A stretch of DNA of 64,000 bases from JABDJZ01 sp047619685 (GCA_047619685.1 JBLHLC010000014.1:1-64000); one strand, 5' to 3'; positions 1-9,901 are shown, numbered from the stretch's first letter. The notes: generated from the sequence alone by a model not told the origin. Made by a program: numbers and translations.

Positions 1-1331
1 CCGCCAAAAGGCATGGAGTCTAACCGGTAGTCCGTGGAGTCATTGATGATGACGCCACCCACGTGGAGCTGATTGATTGCCTTGAAAGCATCGGCAATGC
101 GCTGCGTGAAAACAGCGGCATGCAGGCCGTATCCGACCGCATTTGTCCTGGCAATGCCCTCTTCAATCGAATCGATCGAGTAGAGGCCAAGGACCGGGCC
201 GTACACCTCTTCGCAGTCCATCCTGCACCCCGCAGGCACGTCTTCCAGCACGGCCGGCTCGATGACGGCACCATGGCGAGTGCCTCCGGCCAGCAGTTTG
301 GCGCCTCCGGCCACTGCCTCATGGATCCAGGCCTCCACCCGCTCGGCTTCGGAGAGCCTGATCATCCCGCACACCTCGGTATGCGGATCTAGGGAGTGCC
401 CCGACTTCAGCGTCGCCACCTCGGCCAGGAGCCTCGTCCGGAACGACGCATAAACGTCCCGATGGACAAGGACGCGCTGGACACCCAGGCAGTTTTGCCC
501 GGCCTGGGCGTACGCGCCTGCCACGATGGAAGGAACGGCCTTGTCCAGATCGGCATCGTCCATGACGAGGACGGCCGAGTTCGATCCCAATTCCAGGATG
601 AGCTTCTTTACGCCGGCATTCTGGGTAATCTTTTCGCCAGTCCCCAGTCCACCGGTAAAAGAGACCAATCTGACCCGGTTATCGCGCACCAGCGCGTCTC
701 CGACCACCTCGCCCGCACCGGTCACAAAACCAAGACGACCGGGTGGAAGCCCCGCTTCGCGAAAAAACTCGACCAGTCGCATGGGTGCGAACGGAGTCCG
801 CGAGTCCGGCTTGAGCACTACAGCATTTCCCGCGGCCAGCGCGGGCCCCACCTTGTGCGCAGCCACAGCCAGGGGATCATTGAACGGGAGAATGGCCGCG
901 ACCACCCCAACCGGAACCCGCATGAAGTAGCCGGCCCTGTTTTCCGATCCTTTGCGCGCATCAAAGGGAAGTGTCTCTCCGGCAACCCGGCGCGAGGCAT
1001 CGGCTGCCAACCGGAGGATGTCTGCCGCCCTCGGCGGCTCCCGGCGGGCTTCCGTGATCGTCTTGGATCCTTCCTGGGCCAGAACCTTGGCGAGTTGCTC
1101 CGTGGCGGCCTCCACGAGGTCAGCAGTCCGCATCAGCACGCGGTACCGCTCGTGAGCCGGGAAGGGGATCTCCAGTGCCGCAGATGCCGCGGAAACGGCA
1201 TCCGCGGCATCCTGGCGACTCCCACTCACAATACTCCCTACCAGGGCGTCATCAAAAGAATTGCGGACTTCCTCCGCTTCGGCTCCCGATTGCCACTGGC
1301 CATCCAGAAACTGCTTCCCTTCAACGCTCAT
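1..1331 (-). CDS. Aldehyde dehydrogenase family protein, C-terminus beyond window edge
   Basis: NAD(P)-dependent oxidation of an aldehyde to the acid; the substrate cannot be told from sequence. The minus-strand frame is open from ATG at 1331 to the window edge, giving about 443 residues. Visible family marks are the general-base Glu247 in ELGSNSAV, the catalytic nucleophile Cys281 in GQNC (34 residues later, the usual spacing), the cofactor stretch FTGGLGTGEK, and MPFGG at the last bases, a motif that normally lies about 30-40 residues before the end. Only a short C-terminus should therefore be missing. The start codon overlaps the stop of the upstream amidohydrolase by one base (TGATG), so the two are very likely cotranscribed. 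The stop codon is outside the window, so exact length and intactness are unknown. Confidence 0.9.
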   Translation of the reverse strand, partial: MSVEGKQFLDGQWQSGAEAEEVRNSFDDALVGSIVSGSRQDAADAVSAASAALEIPFPAHERYRVLMRTADLVEAATEQLAKVLAQEGSKTITEARREPPRAADILRLAADASRRVAGETLPFDARKGSENRAGYFMRVPVGVVAAILPFNDPLAVAAHKVGPALAAGNAVVLKPDSRTPFAPMRLVEFFREAGLPPGRLGFVTGAGEVVGDALVRDNRVRLVSFTGGLGTGEKITQNAGVKKLILELGSNSAVLVMDDADLDKAVPSIVAGAYAQAGQNCLGVQRVLVHRDVYASFRTRLLAEVATLKSGHSLDPHTEVCGMIRLSEAERVEAWIHEAVAGGAKLLAGGTRHGAVIEPAVLEDVPAGCRMDCEEVYGPVLGLYSIDSIEEGIARTNAVGYGLHAAVFTQRIADAFKAINQLHVGGVIINDSTDYRLDSMPFG

Positions 1332-2644
1332 CAGCGCTTCCGCCAGCCGTACCTGGGTCCATTGTTGAAGAAGTCCAACGGAGACACAACGCCATCGCGT
1401 TTGAAGACCATGCCGTCCTTCATGACGAACCGGACGTCGCGGAGGGCATCAATGTCAGCCAGCGGATTCTCGGAAACGGCAATCACATCGCCAGCCAGCC
1501 CAACCTTGAGCAGACCCCGCGTTTCGGTGGTCTCAGAAATCTTGTACCCGGTGACCGTCATGGCGCGCAGGATGTCGGCATTCGGAATACCCGCTTCCTT
1601 CCAGGTTTTGATGAACTCAATAGTCAGTTCGCCGCGGTTCATACCCGGGATGTAGTAATCTGCATCCGTCGAAAAGACGACCGGAACGCCCTGCGACCAT
1701 GCGTCTTTGAGGGACGCCTTGCGCTGTTCCCACCGCTCAGCAGACATTTCGCGGCCGGGAATACCTTGAGGCGTTTCCGTTCCTGCCCGAAAAATGCCCT
1801 TTGCCGCCATCATGGCGTGCAGTTCAGGATCCAGCGCGTTGTCATGGTCCAGAGACCAGAGTCCCGCCTCAATGGCCCGGCGCGCGCCCTCGCGCGTCTG
1901 CACGTGCCCGGAAACCCGCTGGCCGGCGTTGGCGGCCTCGCTCACGAACAGCTTGAGCTGATCGACGGTGTACGGATAAGCTTGGCAATCCACACACACC
2001 TTGATGACCTTGGCGCCGTAGTGGATGTTGCGCCGAATGGCCTTGACGATTTCCTCGTCTGTGTCGGCGTTCAGGTACTCAGGGTACACGATATCCTCGC
2101 GCTCAGGAATCTCGTGGAACTGGCCGCCAAACGCCCCGATAATAATGCCCGAGTTGATCATGGTGGGTCCTGGAACCCAACCCATCTCAATGGCCTGCCG
2201 AAGGGCCGTGTCGGCGTACAAGCCGTTGTTGCCCAGGTCCCGGACAATGGTAAACCCGGAAGCGAGCTTCTGAAACCCCGTGGAGGCGGACTGAATGGCC
2301 CTTAGTGGAGTGGAATCCTCAATAATCGTGTAGTAGTAATTCCAGTTCTCGGGGACTTCCTTGTAGGTGATTCCCAGATGATCGTGCGCATCGACGAGGC
2401 CGGGAAGTACGTACTTGTCAGAGAGGTCTATGACTTCAGCCCCGGACGGAATCCGTACGTCTGGACCGATTGCCAGGATCTTGCTGGTGCCTCGCTCGGG
2501 GTCTCGCTCAATGAGGATGATCTGATCGGCCTGAACCGAACCCGCTTCCGGGTCAACGAGAAATCCCGCCCGGATGGCGGTGACCTGGGCGAAGCTGGTG
2601 GCCGATGTGGCCAGCAACAAGGCAGCCAGAAGAAGTGTGCGCAT
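1331..2644 (-). CDS. Exported metal-dependent amidohydrolase
   Basis: A 437-residue hydrolase of the imidazolonepropionase-like amidohydrolase group, acting on C-N or related bonds in the periplasm. Residues 1-20 form a signal peptide ending SFAQ. The TIM-barrel metal motif HxH is His87/His89 (VDAHDH), with later candidate metal ligands in VSGHVQ and LDHDN and the conserved Asp in FSTDADY. An N-terminal beta-sandwich segment precedes the barrel, as in this superfamily. It is followed by the aldehyde dehydrogenase with a one-base overlap, so product and aldehyde oxidation might be linked, but that is inference. The substrate is unknown; peptidase-like or cyclic-imide substrates are equally possible. 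Confidence 0.85.
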   Translation of the reverse strand: MRTLLLAALLLATSATSFAQVTAIRAGFLVDPEAGSVQADQIILIERDPERGTSKILAIGPDVRIPSGAEVIDLSDKYVLPGLVDAHDHLGITYKEVPENWNYYYTIIEDSTPLRAIQSASTGFQKLASGFTIVRDLGNNGLYADTALRQAIEMGWVPGPTMINSGIIIGAFGGQFHEIPEREDIVYPEYLNADTDEEIVKAIRRNIHYGAKVIKVCVDCQAYPYTVDQLKLFVSEAANAGQRVSGHVQTREGARRAIEAGLWSLDHDNALDPELHAMMAAKGIFRAGTETPQGIPGREMSAERWEQRKASLKDAWSQGVPVVFSTDADYYIPGMNRGELTIEFIKTWKEAGIPNADILRAMTVTGYKISETTETRGLLKVGLAGDVIAVSENPLADIDALRDVRFVMKDGMVFKRDGVVSPLDFFNNGPRYGWRKR

Positions 2645-2716
2645 GGGAGGATCTGGAAAGTGAATCCGTATGGTCCGTCACGATCTGTTAGGATGCAAGT
2701 ACCGCCCGTCGATGGA

Positions 2717-3940
2717 CTAGCGATGTCCCGATGCCATGGCGCGGGATTCCGGTAGCCGGCGCAGGCGAAGCATGGCCCAAGTCCCGACAGCGGGGCCGAA
2801 TGCGAGGACGGCAAAGGCTGGCCCCCAACCAAGAATTTCTGACAGGAGCGGTGTCAGTTGCAAGGTCACCAGGGTCAGGAGAAACCCGAGACTGGTCTGC
2901 ACGGTGAGCGCCGTTCCAACGTAGCGACTGTCTGCCAGCTCACTCACGGCCGCCGAGAACTGTGCGGAGTCTGCAATCACCGCAAAGCCCCACAGGAGTC
3001 CGACGAGGGTAAATAGCACGGGGCTGTTGAAGAGGAATCCGGCCACAAGCGCGCAAGCGCCCGATGTGATCATGGCCACGGAAGTCACACGGGTCCTGCC
3101 CACCCTGTCCGCCCAACGTCCGGCCAGCGCACTGGAGATTCCGCCGATGGCTATCACGGAAAACCCGGCCACCCGCGCCCACGATTCGGACCATCCGGCG
3201 GCGCCGTATGACTGCAAGAGGGCGACCGGCATCCACGCCCACATGGCGTAGAGCTCCCACATGTGGCCGAAGTAGCCCAAATTGGCCAAACGTGTTGGCC
3301 GATGCGTCAAGCCCTTCATGGCCTGGCGGATGTCGAATGGCGCGGAGATCGCCGTGTGCGGGCCCATTCGGACCAACCCGCCCACCACACCAGCTGCCGC
3401 GAGGGCGAGGCCGGACGTGACCCACATAACCGTGCGCCATGGGGGGATGGCCCCTCCGCTGATCACGTCGCCCGGAAGCAGCGCCGAGATCAAATGGGGG
3501 CTTGCAGATCCGACGGCCAAGGCCCCTACCAAGATGCCAATCCAGAGCCCGCGGTCTCCCCGGGTCCAGCTGGCGACAATTTTCATCCCCGGGGGATATA
3601 CCAGCGCCAGCGCGGCCCCGGTTACGAACCGAAGTCCAATGGCGGACCCGGCCGAGGCAGCAAGCGCCGGAATGGCGGCGTTTGCCAGGGCAGCCGTCAC
3701 AGCCCCCACCGCGAAGACCCGGTTCGCCGGCCAGCGATCCGGGAGGTTGAACAAGGCGCTCACCACGGCGCCGGCAACAAACCCTAATTGGACGCTCATT
3801 GTCAGCCAGGCGGCGGCTCCGGTGCCCAGCGACCACTCCGCGCGGAGTTGCGGCACCAGCGCCGAGGCTGAAAACCAAACCGCCATCGCCAGGAGCACCG
3901 CTCCGGCAAGCAGGATGAGTTGGGCTCGTTTTGTTCTCAT
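2717..3940 (-). CDS. MFS transporter (CynX/NimT-like)
   Basis: A 407-residue inner-membrane carrier of the major facilitator superfamily with about 12 hydrophobic segments in two halves. A basic loop carrying ADRVGRTR matches the MFS loop motif. The first hydrophobic segment (LILLAGAVLLAMAVWFSASAL) directly follows MRTKRAQ. I chose ATG at 3940 rather than the ATG at 3976 because the longer version would translate through a strong hairpin at 3960-3991 that looks like the terminator of the preceding gene. Transport substrate cannot be inferred; no regulator is adjacent. Confidence 0.85.
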   Translation of the reverse strand: MRTKRAQLILLAGAVLLAMAVWFSASALVPQLRAEWSLGTGAAAWLTMSVQLGFVAGAVVSALFNLPDRWPANRVFAVGAVTAALANAAIPALAASAGSAIGLRFVTGAALALVYPPGMKIVASWTRGDRGLWIGILVGALAVGSASPHLISALLPGDVISGGAIPPWRTVMWVTSGLALAAAGVVGGLVRMGPHTAISAPFDIRQAMKGLTHRPTRLANLGYFGHMWELYAMWAWMPVALLQSYGAAGWSESWARVAGFSVIAIGGISSALAGRWADRVGRTRVTSVAMITSGACALVAGFLFNSPVLFTLVGLLWGFAVIADSAQFSAAVSELADSRYVGTALTVQTSLGFLLTLVTLQLTPLLSEILGWGPAFAVLAFGPAVGTWAMLRLRRLPESRAMASGHR

Positions 3941-3949
3941 ACGCCGGGC

Positions 3950-3991
3950 ACAAAACACGGCGGGGTCGCCGGACATATCCAGCGACCCCGC
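3950..3991 (-). terminator. Rho-independent terminator after the metalloprotease gene
   Basis: Arms 3960-3973 and 3978-3991 pair as GCGGGGTCGC...GCGACCCCGC with a short loop. On the minus strand they are followed by the T-rich stretch CGTGTTTTGTG (to about 3950). It lies 24 bases past the stop of the 4015-6492 gene and just before the preferred MFS start. Confidence 0.65.
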
Positions 3992-4014
3992 ACGCCTAGT
4001 TCACGCTGTGAGTC

Positions 4015-6492
4015 CTAGTCTTTGGAGTCCAGGATGTCCTCGATGCGGGCCGAAACGTCCCGAAGGTGAAGGCGCGTTTGCGCATCACGGGTCCGCGTCA
4101 GCCCCCGGCCTACGTCGCGGCTGATCTCTTCCAGTTCGCCCCGCACATACGCGCGGATGTCGGACTGTGAGACAGAAACGCCCACGTAGCCAAAGGATGC
4201 AAAGAAGGAGGGCGTTGGCGGCGCCTCATTCTCCATGAGGTACTGCAGGCGTGCCAAATGGCCCCGCTGCAGGTTCCTTCGGTAGAGATCGACCGGAGCG
4301 CCGGTTCCCAATTCGCCCCAGACGCTGGCGCGGAGGTCCCCGAACATTTCGGTGACTGTGTAGGTGTCGTCCAGCATGAGTTCGGCTTCCATCATCCGGG
4401 CCATGCGCTGTGGGTCCAGGAGCCGATTGACCGCGCGGACCTGGTAATTCCGAATTCGGTCGATAGCGCCAGCGCCCTCAATCCGACGCAGGATGTCCAT
4501 ATTGAGCATCCAATCAGGCGTCGTGAAGACCTGACGGTCCAGCCAGTCCATGGCGTCACGTTGGCGAGCCTCGGTGGCCATTTCGTGTACAGGCCCGGCT
4601 TGATCGGAGGTCTTAGGGGTCGAGTGCATGCCACCGACCCACGCGCCCACGTGGCCCACGTACCGGTTCCACTGTCCCGTCAAGGTTCCGTAGAGCTCGG
4701 ACAAATCCCCGTAGTCTTTTGCATCCTCAGCCGTCCAGTCCACGAGACTGGAGACAATCCGCTTCAGGTTTTCGACGCCAAGATCGCTGGCATACACGGC
4801 ATCGTCTCCGAGGTCTTCCGTCTGCGACCTGGGGTCGATACCCGACCCCTGGCGCCCGTAGAAATAGACAGGATCGCCGGCCTTGGCCACAACCGAAGCA
4901 TTCAGGTCCTTCTTCTCCTGATCCGGATCGGTGCTTCCGGTCCATCCGTAACCCCACTCGGCGACCCAGTCATCGTACTCTCCCAAGCCCGGGAAGAATT
5001 TCGTCACGCCGTCTCCCGGCTGCGCCACATAGTTGAAGCGCGCGTAGTCCATGATGGAGGGAGCCGTACCGTGGGTTGCGGTGAATGTGGGAGAGCGCAG
5101 ACTGTCCACGGGATATCCGTAGCTGTTACCCATGTTGTGCGGGAAACCCAGGGTGTGGCCCACTTCATGCGCTGACACGAACCGGATGAGCTCGCCCATC
5201 ACCGCGTCATCGAGTTTCACCTTGCGCGCGTCTGGATTTACCGCCGCCGTGTGCACGAAGAACCAGTTGCGCAGGAGGCTCATGATATTGTGGTACCAGC
5301 CGATGTCGCTCTCCAGTATCTCCCCCGTCCGAGGATCGCTCACATGGGGTCCATATGCATTTTGGATGTCTGACGCGAAGTAACGGATAACCGAATATCT
5401 CGCATCCTCTGGGCTGAATTCGGGGTCCTCTTCTTTGGTCGGAGGATCCAACGCCGTGATCGCGTTCTTGAAGCCTGCAGCCTCGAAAGAGCGATTCCAA
5501 TCGTTCACGCCCTGCTTGAGGTAGGGACGCCATTTCTCGGGCGTGGACGGGTCGATGTAGTACACGATCTGCTTGACCGGCTCAACCAACTCGCCCCGCT
5601 TATAGGCCTCCTCGTCGCTGGGCTCCAGGCGATAGCGCGTGATGAAGCAGCGACTCTCCGCCTTGTGCGCCTCGCTACCGTAGTCGGTCAGGTTGACGCT
5701 GAAGAAGCCAACCCGGTCATCGCACAACCGCGGGGTCATGGGCACCTCGGGAAGTGTGCGCATGGACTGGGACATTTCCAGCGAAATGCTCCCGCTTGAT
5801 GCATTGGAGGGCGCCTTCGATGCATCGTAAGTCAGGACGTGATGCACCTCAATGTTCTCCGGATAGGCCGCGGACGACGAGATAAACGTCCGACTTGGGT
5901 CCACCCGGCGCACACCGTAGGCGGTTCTCCGGCCGCTGGACAGCCCTAGTGACGGGATATCGGAGGTAAAGAGACTCGTTGCGTCGATGACGACGCCCGT
6001 CGTGTCCTTGTTGTTGGCAGCAATATCAAACGCCATTATGATGGGTTCGAAATTGGAGTTCAGAACGGCTTGCGCAATGGGCTGGTCCTCGGTGGCCACG
6101 TTCTCATAGCCGACCGAGCGCAACATGATCTTGTCACCCTGGCGCACCCAGCGGACAACCTGGGTATTGGACTTCTCGCCGCCGTAGCCAATCTCGTCGG
6201 CCGTCTTGGCGATTCTGGTTACGAGCAAAAATTCCCTTCCCAGCTGGGAGTTCGGGATCTCGTAGTAGAGATCTTCGCCGTCGCGGTACACCGTAAAGAG
6301 TCCCTCATCACTCACAAAGTCCTCCTCGATAACATCCTTGAACGCTTTGATGGCGTCCTTGTCCTCGTCGGGCTTCGCGGGCTTTGCGGCATCAGCGGCC
6401 GCGCCGGCACCGGAAGAGGCGGATTTCTTGAGGGTTGAACACCCGGCCAGTACCAATACTGACATCAGGGTCGCTAGGAAAATTCGGCTCAT
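4015..6492 (-). CDS. Zinc-dependent metzincin-type lipoprotein protease (DUF5117/DUF5118 family)
   Basis: An 825-residue protein with a lipoprotein signal peptide (LVLAGC, lipobox Cys18), so likely membrane-anchored outside the cytoplasm. The zinc site HExxHxxGxxH is HEVGHTLGFPH at residues 442-452. The N-terminal third resembles DUF5118/DUF5117, the arrangement found in large Bacteroidota zinc proteases; length fits the family (about 800-850). The stretch after the lipobox is Ala/Lys/Asp-rich and probably a linker. A second conserved-looking region with SIMDYARFNYVAQPGD lies about 40 residues after the zinc site and may carry the metzincin Met-turn (MDY). Transcribed alone, with a terminator behind it. 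Natural substrate unknown. Confidence 0.9.
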   Translation of the reverse strand: MSRIFLATLMSVLVLAGCSTLKKSASSGAGAAADAAKPAKPDEDKDAIKAFKDVIEEDFVSDEGLFTVYRDGEDLYYEIPNSQLGREFLLVTRIAKTADEIGYGGEKSNTQVVRWVRQGDKIMLRSVGYENVATEDQPIAQAVLNSNFEPIIMAFDIAANNKDTTGVVIDATSLFTSDIPSLGLSSGRRTAYGVRRVDPSRTFISSSAAYPENIEVHHVLTYDASKAPSNASSGSISLEMSQSMRTLPEVPMTPRLCDDRVGFFSVNLTDYGSEAHKAESRCFITRYRLEPSDEEAYKRGELVEPVKQIVYYIDPSTPEKWRPYLKQGVNDWNRSFEAAGFKNAITALDPPTKEEDPEFSPEDARYSVIRYFASDIQNAYGPHVSDPRTGEILESDIGWYHNIMSLLRNWFFVHTAAVNPDARKVKLDDAVMGELIRFVSAHEVGHTLGFPHNMGNSYGYPVDSLRSPTFTATHGTAPSIMDYARFNYVAQPGDGVTKFFPGLGEYDDWVAEWGYGWTGSTDPDQEKKDLNASVVAKAGDPVYFYGRQGSGIDPRSQTEDLGDDAVYASDLGVENLKRIVSSLVDWTAEDAKDYGDLSELYGTLTGQWNRYVGHVGAWVGGMHSTPKTSDQAGPVHEMATEARQRDAMDWLDRQVFTTPDWMLNMDILRRIEGAGAIDRIRNYQVRAVNRLLDPQRMARMMEAELMLDDTYTVTEMFGDLRASVWGELGTGAPVDLYRRNLQRGHLARLQYLMENEAPPTPSFFASFGYVGVSVSQSDIRAYVRGELEEISRDVGRGLTRTRDAQTRLHLRDVSARIEDILDSKD

Positions 6493-6561
6493 GTCTCTTG
6501 AAAAAATTTCGGGGGAAACAGCCCAATAGGATAGGCTTCCCGAAGCGAAAGAGACAAGAGC

Positions 6562-6583
6562 GAAAACGCCTCCTAGCGGGAGG
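6562..6583 (-). terminator. Weak terminator-like hairpin after the DUF5103 gene
   Basis: CCTCC and GGAGG arms (6569-6573 and 6579-6583) flank the TAG stop of the 6573-7865 gene. On the minus strand they are followed by CGTTTTCGC. The stem is only 5 bp, so this is a weak call. Confidence 0.3.
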
Positions 6584-7865
6584 ACAACGTCACCGCTGAA
6601 ATCAGCCTGTCGGTCCCAACCCTGATGTCGTTGTAATACACGAAGGCTGTGATGGCATTGTCGAATCGTGGCGAAGCCCCGAGCGCCGCCCGGGCCACCT
6701 CAGGATCGCTGTAGGCGTACCGATATTCGTACATCCCCTGCTTCAGAAGCACCGTCGTTTCGTAGCGCCTGGCGTCCGAAACCCATTCCATTGTCGAAGC
6801 GGAACTCGCCGTCCATTCGTTGAAGGGTCCCACCAACGCCACGCTTCCCGGGACAGGCCGCTCGTCGTCCGGCACGAGCGCAAAACGTACGTTCATGTAC
6901 TCCGCGCCGCTTGCGGGGTCCGAGACGTTGGTCACGGCGTTTTCGACCACTATCTGACCATTCTGAATTGGCGCGATGGCCGTGCCCGGGAATCGAAAGT
7001 AGTCCGGCTCGAGGGTAAGGGTGTAGGGCACGGACAAAAGGTCAGCCCGCTCAACCCGGGCCCCAATTCGGAGACTGGACACGTCCGCCCAAAAGTCCGA
7101 CGACTCGGCGAAAAAAGACTCTCGCGGCTCCAGGAAGTAGCGCAGGGCGGGCTGCACGTCCATTGCCGGGCGGTCGGTACAGCGTTCGCTGGCATTGCGC
7201 CCGTTCCTCAGGAAACAGACGGTGTAGTCGAAGGGCGTTCCCCCCCTTCCGCTGGGGGGCGTGAACTGGACAGTTGGCTGGAGAGCAGGAAACGGATCTC
7301 CTGTATTCCGGACATTGTCCAACGCAAAATCCAGGGGAGTCGATTGCTCGGAGACGTAAAACGCGCGCTCGAGGAGAACATCCTCCTCCATCCCCTGCTC
7401 ACTCACCCGGACGATGTAGTTGCCGCTGATGCGAAAGTCCATGCTCCCGTTCGGGAATTCGTAATTGTAGTGCACGTACTGGACGTGCGTGGCCCGCGAG
7501 GACTGATAGTCGAACACATCATCCCGATGGAAAGACGTCAGGTATTCGGCTGGAACGAGGTCGCGGCGCCAAGTCCGGTTGGCGTGGTAGAAATAGACCG
7601 TAAGCGGCCTTGGGTCGTTGCCCATGAGGTCAAACCCCAGGGTGAGTGTCTGGTCTCGACCCATTGCCACGATGGGTATCGAGGTCTCGTCCCCCGTCCG
7701 GTAGAGCTGAACGGTGCCGACCGTGGGATCTGCGAAGGCAAGACCGTCTGGCCTGAGCGCCACGTTTTCCCGCGCTTGCCCGGCGTCGCGCTGTGCAGCT
7801 TCTTCGCTCGTCGCACAGGACGCGACAAGCGTGGCGAGGGCCAGGAGTACCAGGGCAGACCGCAT
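6573..7865 (-). CDS. DUF5103 lipoprotein, type IX secretion plug-like
   Basis: A 430-residue exported lipoprotein; the signal peptide ends LATLVASC. The N-terminal half carries the DUF5103 pattern (YHANRTWRRDL, FHRDDVFDYQSS, HYNYEFPNG, ISGNYIVRV), the domain described for the Plug protein of the type IX secretion translocon in Bacteroidota. The C-terminal part looks like a second beta domain (GPFNEWT, MYEYRYAY), consistent with the full-length family. I chose ATG at 7865, two bases after the stop of the upstream gluzincin gene; the longer open frame to 8351 has no sensible N-terminus. The coupling suggests joint production with that protease and the DUF3078 protein. No other T9SS component is in the window, so secretion function is inferred only from the family. 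Confidence 0.8.
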   Translation of the reverse strand: MRSALVLLALATLVASCATSEEAAQRDAGQARENVALRPDGLAFADPTVGTVQLYRTGDETSIPIVAMGRDQTLTLGFDLMGNDPRPLTVYFYHANRTWRRDLVPAEYLTSFHRDDVFDYQSSRATHVQYVHYNYEFPNGSMDFRISGNYIVRVSEQGMEEDVLLERAFYVSEQSTPLDFALDNVRNTGDPFPALQPTVQFTPPSGRGGTPFDYTVCFLRNGRNASERCTDRPAMDVQPALRYFLEPRESFFAESSDFWADVSSLRIGARVERADLLSVPYTLTLEPDYFRFPGTAIAPIQNGQIVVENAVTNVSDPASGAEYMNVRFALVPDDERPVPGSVALVGPFNEWTASSASTMEWVSDARRYETTVLLKQGMYEYRYAYSDPEVARAALGASPRFDNAITAFVYYNDIRVGTDRLISAVTLSSR

Positions 7866-7867
7866 GT

Positions 7868-9898
7868 TCACAACCTCGTGGTGGAAGACTCCGACGCAAA
7901 CCGGTATCGCCGAGCCATGTGCCGAACGTACGCTTCCATTCTCAGGTCCCCGATGATTCGAAATGCGTCCGCCGAGGCATCCGCCTCCGCCGCCGCCCGG
8001 GTCACCTGACCACTCGCATAACTGGCCGACGCCTTTCTCAGCGCCGCGTGCCCGGGCCAGGCGCGCGCGGCCCACTCCGGCAGGCCGGGCGGCGCCGTCA
8101 GCGGACTGGCGGTCCAACCCGCATCCAGACCTGCCATTCGAAGTGCAACGTCTATCCGCTCGCCGCGCGCGTACAGCGGCAGCCTTCGGAGGGCCGCGAG
8201 GTATTCTGCCCCGGCCGCCCCCGGGACGGAGGCGGCAAGCAGGTCTGCACGCACAATGGCCGTGCGTACGGGCAGGTCCTGTGCGGAGCGGGCAAACAGC
8301 GTGTCCCGGACGGTATCGTCTTGCCCCGAAGCCATGTTCAGGTGCGTCCACGCGGAGATGGTCGCGGCGTCCAGGGGAGCAAGAGTCAGGGCTCTGTGAA
8401 CCGCCGCGAGGGCACCCACCGTGTCCTTTTCCGTCCAGGCTAGGGCGGCCCGGTCCAGCTCACGCAGATGCTCCGGCCGATAGTGTGGACACACGCGCTC
8501 AAACAGAGACGTGGCGCCGAGCCGGCTCCTTGCCCGGCCGACCGCGCCCGCGTCGACCCACTGGTCCTGGCTCAAATGCCCCAACCAATCGTCCACCAGA
8601 TCATGAACCGATCGCCCGTAAACCGCCTCGACGCTGCCAGATCTATAGGCTTCCTTGAAGAGGTCTGCCGGATACTCGCGCAGGAGGTGTCTGACAAACG
8701 AGCCGGTGATGGTGTACGAAACGCCTCCCCGTCCGGTCCAGAATCCCCACGGAGACAACGCATCAGGCAGGGCCGAGGACGCCTCCAAACCCGTGGCAGC
8801 GCCCGCAACCAGGACCAGGTCGTCAACCGACGGGCGGGGCGTGGGCGGTTCGAGGGCGACGGCCAGACCTTCCACCAGGCCCACCGCCGGGGAAGCATTC
8901 AAGAGGGGCATTCCGAACTCGCGCGAAAACACATGCACAAGCTCGTGGCCGAAGACAGCCTCCGCACTGGTGGCCTCGACATGGACCTGCGGCTGCCGGA
9001 GCCAGACCGGAGCAACGCTCGTGAACCTTGCCCCGGTCAGCGCCGCCCGCACGGATGGACTTGGATAGACCAGCGTCAGAATTTGGGCGCCGACCTCCTG
9101 ATCGAGTAACCCGGCTATGCGCTGATACTCGAACTCGTGCAGATCACGGAGGGATCTGAGCGCCAGGGAATCGGTGGACGCGGGATCGTAGCGAATCTCG
9201 AAGTGCTCCGTGAACAGCGCTCCCGGCAGGGCCCGGCGGAGGTCGTCATACCCCGTGTTGATGCCCAGTGCGCCCCCGGCAAGAAGCGTCGTGCCCAACA
9301 CGGCCAGGCCACCCAGCGGAGCCCATTTGCCCACCCGCCCACCTGAAGCCCATGCAAAGCAGAGCAGGGCCCAGACCAGCGTCAGGCATCTGAAGACGAA
9401 CAAGCCGGGCCGTATGGCCAACTGCTCGTCGTAAATCGGCCCGAGAACACCCCCGAAAACGTGGTTGTACGTATAGAACTGCGGGTGAAACCCCAGGTCG
9501 TATACGGGCCCCGCCAACATGATGGCCGTGCCCACCAGCAGGAGGCCCAGGACCGGTCGCCGATATCCTCGCCGCACGACCACCGCCGCGACCGACACAC
9601 CAAATACCGCTGATATACCAGGGAAAAGCACAAAGAAGCCCACCCCGGCTGTCCAGGCGCAGTTTGGCGCCCACAGCATCGGGATCAGCATCAGGGCCAG
9701 AGGAACAGCCAGTGCCCTCAGGCGACCCAACAGCACCGCCCCTGTGGACTCGCCAGGCAGGCGGTGAATGGCGGCGATCCCGCCGATAATAAATGCGGCC
9801 ACCGCCAGGACGGCTGCCGACTCCACATGCAGACGATTGAGGAGTGGCACCGGCCACATGGCCAGGCACACTACCGCATAGGCTAAAGCCTCGCGCAC
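7868..9898 (-). CDS. Polytopic membrane protein with gluzincin (peptidase MA-like) domain
   Basis: A 676-residue protein. The first 200 or so residues hold about seven hydrophobic segments, followed by a soluble region with a zinc-protease motif: HELVH at 318-322 and the third ligand Glu343 in LVEGLA, the layout of peptidase MA-like gluzincins. The C-terminal 200 residues are Ala-rich and helical, resembling TPR-like repeats. The start is GTG at 9898, three bases after the DUF3078 stop, and the stop lies two bases before the DUF5103 start, so the three genes are translationally coupled. Possibly an intramembrane-anchored processing protease for envelope or secreted proteins, but the substrate is unknown. 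Confidence 0.75.
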   Translation of the reverse strand: MREALAYAVVCLAMWPVPLLNRLHVESAAVLAVAAFIIGGIAAIHRLPGESTGAVLLGRLRALAVPLALMLIPMLWAPNCAWTAGVGFFVLFPGISAVFGVSVAAVVVRRGYRRPVLGLLLVGTAIMLAGPVYDLGFHPQFYTYNHVFGGVLGPIYDEQLAIRPGLFVFRCLTLVWALLCFAWASGGRVGKWAPLGGLAVLGTTLLAGGALGINTGYDDLRRALPGALFTEHFEIRYDPASTDSLALRSLRDLHEFEYQRIAGLLDQEVGAQILTLVYPSPSVRAALTGARFTSVAPVWLRQPQVHVEATSAEAVFGHELVHVFSREFGMPLLNASPAVGLVEGLAVALEPPTPRPSVDDLVLVAGAATGLEASSALPDALSPWGFWTGRGGVSYTITGSFVRHLLREYPADLFKEAYRSGSVEAVYGRSVHDLVDDWLGHLSQDQWVDAGAVGRARSRLGATSLFERVCPHYRPEHLRELDRAALAWTEKDTVGALAAVHRALTLAPLDAATISAWTHLNMASGQDDTVRDTLFARSAQDLPVRTAIVRADLLAASVPGAAGAEYLAALRRLPLYARGERIDVALRMAGLDAGWTASPLTAPPGLPEWAARAWPGHAALRKASASYASGQVTRAAAEADASADAFRIIGDLRMEAYVRHMARRYRFASESSTTRL

Positions 9899-9901
9899 CG
9901 G

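Noticed and set aside
396..1655. Plus-strand open frame of 419 codons
   Set aside because: It is antisense to the aldehyde dehydrogenase and amidohydrolase, whose minus-strand frames carry all catalytic motifs; its translation is Arg/Pro/His-rich with no recognisable domain.
1175..2305. Plus-strand open frame of 376 codons
   Set aside because: Antisense to the amidohydrolase, which has a signal peptide and metal motif; typical GC-rich shadow frame.
7866..8351. Longer N-terminus for the DUF5103 protein
   Set aside because: It would place 162 basic, unstructured residues before a good lipoprotein signal peptide and overlap the gluzincin gene entirely.
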